A stretch of 43,954 nucleotides of DNA from Burkholderiales bacterium (lineage in GTDB: Bacteria; Pseudomonadota; Gammaproteobacteria; Burkholderiales; Burkholderiaceae_E), in contig JAIYAG010000095.1 in assembly GCA_027489195.1 (NCBI GenBank), forward strand, positions 1-43,954. Reading direction: 5' to 3'. The notes under the pieces were generated by a model, which ran no database searches, was not told where the DNA came from, and worked only from the letters and a program-made list of their open reading frames with translations. The position numbers and the translations under genes were made by a program. Below, piece by piece: positions 39,450-43,954 of this stretch. Position 1 is the stretch's first letter. Each line of letters starts with the position of its first letter.

Positions 39450-42400
39450 TCAGGGCCGGTACAGCTCCACCCGGTCGAGCAGCGCGCCCAGCCCGTCGTT
39501 CTCGCCCGACTCCGAGAACGTCAGCGTGTCCTGGCCGGTCCCGACCACCCGCAGCGTGAACGTCTGCCAGCGGGGGGCGGTGAGCCCGGCCCCCTCGGGG
39601 GAGAAGCTGGCGACCTCGCGGCCGTTCCACCGGACCACGAACGCGTTGGAGTACGCCGAGACGCCGGGGCGCGGCGAGTAGGCGAAGCGCAGCTCCAGCG
39701 GCTCGCCCGGCCGGGTCGTGACGGTCTGCGAGATCGCGTCGTACTTGTTGGGCTTGCCCTCCACGTCGAGCTCGACCCACGAATCGCCGTTCGCGCCGCG
39801 CAGTCCGAAGAGCGATCGCCACACCTCGACCGCGAAGCGGCCGGTCCAGCCGCGCACCCCGTCGAGCACGGCATACGTGCCGGGCTGCAGCGGGTTCTCG
39901 TCGAAGCTGCCGTTCTCCAGCAGGTTGCCGCAGGCGCGGTCGGCGGTGCGCCCGCGCAGCGAGTCGTGGGTGCCGTCGACGTCCTGGTCCATGCCGATGC
40001 GACGCTCGGTGCCGCTGCGCACCGCGGTGTAGGTGATCGGCCGATCCGCCGAGGCCTGTGCCCGCAGCGCGTCGAACGACACGGTCTCGTAGGCGCGGTC
40101 GGTCCAGAAGGTGCCGTTGCCGACGTACGCGAAGCCCTTGCGCTGGCCGCCGACGCAGGCGTGGGCTACCAGCCCGACCGCGCCGCGATCGGCCAGCGTG
40201 CGCAGGTCGGCGAGCAGCGGGGGCGCGGTCGAGCCCGAGCGCAGCGTGAGCTGGCGTCCGACGGCTGCGTGTGCATCGACCGCGACGGTGTGCGCGTCCA
40301 GCCCGAACGGCACGTACGGGAACGAGCCGTTGAACGAGTACATGAACGCCATCATGTCGTTGCTGCGCGTGCGGTTGTGCGACGCGTCGTAGGTGCCGTC
40401 CTGCTGGAAGCCGAAGCCCGCGGAGCTGCCGGTGGCATCGTCGAACCACAGGCCGTCGCGCTTGTAGAAGTTCTGCCAGCGCGGCGCGGTGAGCACGATG
40501 CCTTCGCCCGAGAACTGCGGCCGGTTGGAGTGGAAGACCGCGCCGCGCCCGGTATGGCCCAGGTGGCAGCTTCGGCAGCGCTGCTCGAACTCGCGGGCCC
40601 CGGCTTCGGCGTCGCCGGTGCGCAGCGTCGCGCCGCGCGGGCCGGGGATGTCGACCCGGTTGGAGTACGAGTTGTCGAGCTTGCGGTACGGATTGGGCGG
40701 CGTGCGCAGCGTCGCGAGGTAGGTGCGCATCGAGGCCATCTCGGCTGCGGTGGCGGGCGCGTCGGCGCCCTGCAGGTCACGGAACGCACCGGCGAAGTGG
40801 GCGAGGTCGGGCTTGTCGCCGCGCCAGTGCAGCAGCGCGCTCTGCATGGTGTCGACCAGGGTCTGCGTCAGCAGCGGCCCCTTCATCGGATGGTGGCTGA
40901 CAGTGCGTCCGTTCACGTCGGTGGCGGCGACCATCTCGCCGGCCGGGTTGCCGAGGTCCCAGGCGAGGCGGTCGGTCTTGCCGTCGACGTGGCACGAGGC
41001 GCACGACACGTGGCCGGTGCCCGAGGTCCGATGGGTGTCGTAGAGCAGCGGACGACCGGCACGCACCTCGGGCGGGGTCGGATCGAACGACAGCTCGAAG
41101 CGTCCGGTCACGCGCTCGCTGCCGAGGTCGACGATCGAGACCGACGCGTCGAAGCGGTTCAGCACGAACGCGCGCTGCGAGGACTCCTGCAGCACGACAC
41201 CGGTCGGACCCTGCCCGACCTCGATCGTCGGTGCGCGGCCCGCGCGGCGCCCCTGGGCGTCGATCACCACCAGGTTGTTCGAGCCCATGCCGGTCACGTA
41301 GGCACGGGTGCCCGCCGCATTCCACGCGATGCCGCGCGGGTCGCCGATGGAACGCTCGCGCTCGGCGCGCGGCACGCGGGCGCTCGTGTAGTCGAGGTGC
41401 GGGTTCAGGTCGTCGGTCGAGATGCCGCCGCGGGCATCGACCTGGCCGAGCTGCACCCGCAGGAAACGGCCGTTGAGGTTCGGCTCGTAGCGGATCTCGT
41501 TCAGCGCATCGGTGCCGACCATCGAGACCGCGCCGTTCGCCGGGTTCACCGCGAGCGCCATCACGATGTTCAGCATGCCGCCGCGGTAGCTCACCTGGCG
41601 GGTGGCGGTGTCGATCATCGCGAGGTCGCGGTCGACCAGGTCCCAGCCCTGCACGCGGCCGCGGGTGTTGCCGCCCACCGCCTGCGGGCCGCCGGTGACC
41701 ATCGCACGCCAGTTGCGGCCGTTGTCGTCCAGCCAGTCGCCGGCGGCGGTGCGCCGCACGATCAGGCTCGTGCCGGGCGGCGGCGGGTCGTTGGCCGGGT
41801 TCAGCGGCGGCTCGAAGGCCGTCGCGTTGCGCGCGTTCGGCGGTGGGTTCACGCCGCCGTAGGGGCCCGCCGGATGGCGCACGATGTTCGGCTCGACGCC
41901 GCTGTTCTTGGCCGACAGCGCGATGGTGCCGTTGCCCGACTCGAAGATGCCGAGGTAGACGGTGCGGCCGTCGCGGCTGGCCGCGAGCGCACGGGGCTGC
42001 TGGCCCAGGATCGGCAGGCGCGCCAGCGGCGCCGCGGTCGCGGCCGGATCGAACACCAGCAGCGTGCGCGACTGGGCGCAGGACACGTAGGCGCGCCGCG
42101 GCGAGCCGGCGAACACGACGTCGGCGGGCTCGTCGTCGGTGTCGACCGTCGACACCACGGTGCCGCGCTCGAGGTCGACCACGCTGATGCTGTCGGAGAG
42201 GTGGTTGACCACCCAGGCCTCGGTGTTCGAGGCGGCGCGCACCGTGACCGGGTCGAGGCCGACGTTGACGACCGTCGAGCGCGCCACGCGTCCGGCGGCG
42301 ACGTCGAAGACCTCGAGCGTGCCGGCGGCGGTGTTGACCACCAGCAGCCGCTTGCCGTCGGGCGTGAGGTCCATCGGATGGACGTGCGGCGACTCGAAGT

Positions 42401-42662
42401 TGCTGAAGCCCGCACCGGTGGCGCCCGCGCCGCGCAGGGCCTTCGTCGTCGGCGACGCCGCCGGGTCGGCCGCCGGATCCGCGGCCAGCACGTCGGCGAT
42501 CGACGTGCTCGATGCGGCGGTGGCCGCCTTGCCCTCGCCCGGCTCGACGACGTCGGCGCCGCAGCCGCCCAGCATCACGGCCCCGGCGAGCAGGAGGGGG
42601 CCGAGCGCGCGGCCCGCGAGACGGGTGCCTGTGGCGAGGGCGGAATCGGGCGGCAATGACAT
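39450..42662 (-). CDS. Beta-propeller (YncE-like) di-heme c-type cytochrome lipoprotein
   Basis: 1070 residues. Signal peptide with lipobox LGGC (Cys34), so an envelope lipoprotein. Residues ~90-540 form a YncE/YVTN-type propeller (MDLTPDGKRLLVVNTAAGTL, AWVVNHLSDSISVVDLERG, RGIAWNAAGTRAYVTGMGSN). Two heme sites follow: CASCH (554-558) and CRSCH (696-700), in a region resembling di-heme MauG/cytochrome c peroxidase proteins. From ~915 a jelly-roll domain (NLLENGSFDENP, YAVLDGVRGWTGRFAVEVW) resembles carbohydrate-binding modules. It probably binds a surface or polymer and passes electrons (inference). Single gene with a hairpin behind. Confidence 0.85.
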   Translation of the reverse strand: MSLPPDSALATGTRLAGRALGPLLLAGAVMLGGCGADVVEPGEGKAATAASSTSIADVLAADPAADPAASPTTKALRGAGATGAGFSNFESPHVHPMDLTPDGKRLLVVNTAAGTLEVFDVAAGRVARSTVVNVGLDPVTVRAASNTEAWVVNHLSDSISVVDLERGTVVSTVDTDDEPADVVFAGSPRRAYVSCAQSRTLLVFDPAATAAPLARLPILGQQPRALAASRDGRTVYLGIFESGNGTIALSAKNSGVEPNIVRHPAGPYGGVNPPPNARNATAFEPPLNPANDPPPPGTSLIVRRTAAGDWLDDNGRNWRAMVTGGPQAVGGNTRGRVQGWDLVDRDLAMIDTATRQVSYRGGMLNIVMALAVNPANGAVSMVGTDALNEIRYEPNLNGRFLRVQLGQVDARGGISTDDLNPHLDYTSARVPRAERERSIGDPRGIAWNAAGTRAYVTGMGSNNLVVIDAQGRRAGRAPTIEVGQGPTGVVLQESSQRAFVLNRFDASVSIVDLGSERVTGRFELSFDPTPPEVRAGRPLLYDTHRTSGTGHVSCASCHVDGKTDRLAWDLGNPAGEMVAATDVNGRTVSHHPMKGPLLTQTLVDTMQSALLHWRGDKPDLAHFAGAFRDLQGADAPATAAEMASMRTYLATLRTPPNPYRKLDNSYSNRVDIPGPRGATLRTGDAEAGAREFEQRCRSCHLGHTGRGAVFHSNRPQFSGEGIVLTAPRWQNFYKRDGLWFDDATGSSAGFGFQQDGTYDASHNRTRSNDMMAFMYSFNGSFPYVPFGLDAHTVAVDAHAAVGRQLTLRSGSTAPPLLADLRTLADRGAVGLVAHACVGGQRKGFAYVGNGTFWTDRAYETVSFDALRAQASADRPITYTAVRSGTERRIGMDQDVDGTHDSLRGRTADRACGNLLENGSFDENPLQPGTYAVLDGVRGWTGRFAVEVWRSLFGLRGANGDSWVELDVEGKPNKYDAISQTVTTRPGEPLELRFAYSPRPGVSAYSNAFVVRWNGREVASFSPEGAGLTAPRWQTFTLRVVGTGQDTLTFSESGENDGLGALLDRVELYRP

Positions 42663-42790
42663 CGGTGGCGTCCTGAGGCGCGAGAGGGCGCCGGCGATGA
42701 GGTCGAGCCCGGGATTCTCCGAAGGACGGGTCGATTTGGCCGTGACGGAGTGCAGCGAACCCAGGAGCGACCGCTCTGCGCGCCCGGCGC

Positions 42791-42826
42791 TTGTGATGTG
42801 TAGGAAACATCAATAAGATGTGTATC
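42791..42826 (+). promoter_or_regulatory. vapBC promoter and operator
   Basis: TTGTGA (42791-42796), 17 bases, TAAGAT (42814-42819): 4/6 matches in both boxes. TGATGT-N7-ACATCA (42794-42812) is a perfect inverted repeat over the -35 and spacer; GATGTGTA occurs at 42795-42802 and 42817-42824, 22 bp apart. The layout fits VapBC autorepression. Confidence 0.65.
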
Positions 42827-42844
42827 AATCTGGCGGAGGGCCCC

Positions 42845-43039
42845 ATGCGGACCAACATCGTGATCGACGACAAGCTGATGGCGGCCACGCTGAAGGCGAC
42901 CGGACTCAAGACCAAGCGGGAGGCCGTGGAGCAGGGGCTGCGGACCCTGCTGCGGCTCAAGCAGCAGACCGAACTGCGCAAGCTTCGCGGCAAGTACGAA
43001 TGGGAGGGTGATCTGGACGCCATGAGGCGCGACCGGTGA
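42845..43039 (+). CDS. vapB: VapB-type antitoxin
   Basis: 64 residues from ATG 42845, preceded by GGAGGG. The N-terminal part MRTNIVIDDKLMAATLKATG is a ribbon-helix-helix DNA-binding module of the VapB family; TKREAVEQGLRTLLRLKQQ completes it, and the C-terminal RKLRGKYEWEGDLDAMRRDR is the toxin-wrapping tail typical of VapB proteins of this group. An in-frame ATG at 42818 lies inside the -10 region and is not used. The stop overlaps the toxin GTG (GTGA). It neutralises VapC and with it represses the promoter upstream. Confidence 0.92.
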   Translation: MRTNIVIDDKLMAATLKATGLKTKREAVEQGLRTLLRLKQQTELRKLRGKYEWEGDLDAMRRDR

Positions 43040-43437
43040 TCCTCGTCGACTCCAGTGTCTGGATCGATTTCTTCCGCAACCAGCCCACGCCTCAAGCCGA
43101 CTGGCTGGACCGGAACCTCGGCGAGCAGAACCTGCTCGTCGGCGACCTGATCCTCGCGGAAGTCCTTCGCGGGTTCCGGGACGACAAGGGCTTCAACGAG
43201 GCGAAGCGGCTGCTCGGACGTCTCGAGCAGGTATCGCTGTGCGGGGAGGATCTCGCGGTCAGTGCCGCACGAAACTTCCGCAGGCTGCGGCGCCTCGGCA
43301 TCACCGTCCGCGGAACGGTCGATTCGATCATCGCGACGCGATGCATCGCCGACGGGTTGCGGCTGCTCCACAGCGATCGCGACTTCGATCCGTTCGTGAC
43401 GCACCTCGGTCTGGCGGTCGTGGACTGCGGGGCCTGA
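43036..43437 (+). CDS. vapC: VapC-type PIN-domain toxin ribonuclease
   Basis: 133 residues from GTG 43036. PIN-domain acidic residues are all present: Asp5 (ILVDSSVWIDFF), Glu42 (LILAEVLRGF), Asp96 (TVDSIIATRC) and Asp114 (LHSDRDFDPF), so the Mg-dependent RNase should be active. VapC toxins cut specific tRNAs or rRNA when the antitoxin is lost. Coupled to vapB by a GTGA overlap. It lies between a lipoprotein gene and a TetR gene, with no sign of a surrounding mobile element. Confidence 0.93.
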   Translation: MILVDSSVWIDFFRNQPTPQADWLDRNLGEQNLLVGDLILAEVLRGFRDDKGFNEAKRLLGRLEQVSLCGEDLAVSAARNFRRLRRLGITVRGTVDSIIATRCIADGLRLLHSDRDFDPFVTHLGLAVVDCGA

Positions 43438-43467
43438 CGAGGCGCAACGCTTCCGGGCCCCACGCCT

Positions 43468-43485
43468 GTTAACCGCTTCGTTACC
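43468..43485. promoter_or_regulatory. Imperfect palindrome upstream of the TetR gene
   Basis: GTTAAC-CGCTTC-GTTACC: 10 of 12 arm bases are symmetric (5 of 6 pairs). It ends 9 bases before ATG 43495 in the only AT-richer patch of the gap and is a fair candidate for the regulator's own operator. Confidence 0.35.
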
Positions 43486-43494
43486 ATAGGCGTC

Positions 43495-43954
43495 ATGCAC
43501 GCCAAGGCCGCCCCCCGTCCCCGCGCGAAGTCCGCGGTCCCGCAGACGCGCGACCCGACCGCCACGCGCGCCGGCATCCTGCGCGCCGCCACCGACGAGT
43601 TCACGCAGCACGGCCTGGGGGGCGCGCGGGTCGACCGCATCGCCGAGAAGGCGGGCATCAACAAGCGGATGCTGTACTACTACTTCGGCAACAAGGAGGA
43701 CCTGTTCCTCGCGGTGCTGGAGCAGTCGTACCGAGACATCCGCGACGCCGAGCAGGCGCTGAACCTGTCGGAGACGGACCCGGTCGAGGGGATCCGCAGC
43801 CTGGTGGCCTTCACCTGGAACTACTACCTCGAGCACCCGGAGTTCCTGCGCCTGCTCAACAGCGAGAACCTGCACCGCGCCGAGCACCTCAAGCGCAGCC
43901 ACGAGATCCGCGCGATGCACTCGCCGTTCGTCGCGATGATCGACGACCTGCTCG
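43495..43954 (+). CDS. TetR/AcrR-family regulator (C-terminus beyond window)
   Basis: 153 residues are visible; the gene runs off the edge. The helix-turn-helix is AGILRAATDEFTQHGLGGARVDRIAEKAGINKRMLYYYFGNKEDLF (about residues 26-70), a textbook TetR sequence. The ligand domain begins with LAVLEQSYRDIRDAEQAL and contains NYYLEHPEFLRLLNSENLH. A ~24-residue basic, Ala/Pro-rich tail precedes the HTH. Target genes are probably beyond the window. Confidence 0.92.
   Translation, partial: MHAKAAPRPRAKSAVPQTRDPTATRAGILRAATDEFTQHGLGGARVDRIAEKAGINKRMLYYYFGNKEDLFLAVLEQSYRDIRDAEQALNLSETDPVEGIRSLVAFTWNYYLEHPEFLRLLNSENLHRAEHLKRSHEIRAMHSPFVAMIDDLL

Noticed and set aside
40777..43920. Minus-strand open frame of 1047 codons over the lipoprotein, vapBC and TetR genes
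   Set aside because: Arg-rich composition, and it crosses several intergenic signals; not protein-like.
1..43954. CRP-type sites (TGTGA-N6-TCACA) that could link the cyclases to gene control
   Set aside because: By eye I found no convincing match; a matrix scan would be needed to settle it.
1..43954. tRNA, rRNA, insertion sequences, CRISPR arrays
   Set aside because: None recognised. Repeated GC-rich words are codon-use effects, not array repeats.

Overview
The window is about 44 kb of very GC-rich chromosome. Codons mostly end in G or C, and long antisense open frames shadow nearly every real gene. Gene content points to a free-living betaproteobacterium, most likely Burkholderiales: an orphan Bug-type tricarboxylate receptor beside a CaiB/BaiF CoA-transferase, Wsp-type chemosensory proteins, PhoX, and HxlR/LysR/MarR regulators. 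This assignment is inference. I see no rRNA, tRNA, insertion sequence or CRISPR array.

Layout. 1-3955: end of a dipeptide-type ABC importer (permease end, two ATPases) followed by a gamma-glutamyltransferase-family gene. 4037-5230 (-): stand-alone AAA ATPase with a 61-bp imperfect palindrome over its likely promoter. 5333-6588 (-): small membrane protein translationally coupled to a haloalkane-dehalogenase-like hydrolase. 6698-9387: LysR regulator divergent from an AhpD-like gene, then an EamA exporter. 9458-13133: MarR regulator divergent from a Bug receptor, CoA-transferase and CitE-like lyase, with an SGNH hydrolase behind (to 14443).

14653-28613 is the most striking part. A plus-strand operon encodes a receiver-cyclase protein, a WspA-like receptor, two CheW-like couplers (the second with the WspD N-terminus) and a WspE-like CheA-receiver hybrid. 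No CheR, CheB or GGDEF protein is present. It meets, with one base between stop codons, a minus-strand operon of FecR-like protein, CHASE2 cyclase and two SulP-STAS transporters, each with a C-terminal cyclic-nucleotide-binding domain. I read this as a chemosensory pathway that makes a cyclic nucleotide which locally gates anion transport. The parts are seen in the sequence; the circuit is inference.

28801-35824: PhoX phosphatase with a clear Pho box, an HxlR regulator divergent from an isomerase/SDR pair, and a LOV-domain hybrid histidine kinase (probable blue-light sensor). 35853-39343 (-): proteasome-like Anbu-type peptidase, CorA, and a third SulP. 39450-42662 (-): large beta-propeller di-heme lipoprotein. 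42845-43437: VapBC toxin-antitoxin pair with a well-formed promoter/operator. 43495-end: TetR regulator cut by the window edge. No gene-free stretch exceeds 300 bases; the longest, 32857-33109 (253 bp), shows nothing recognisable.
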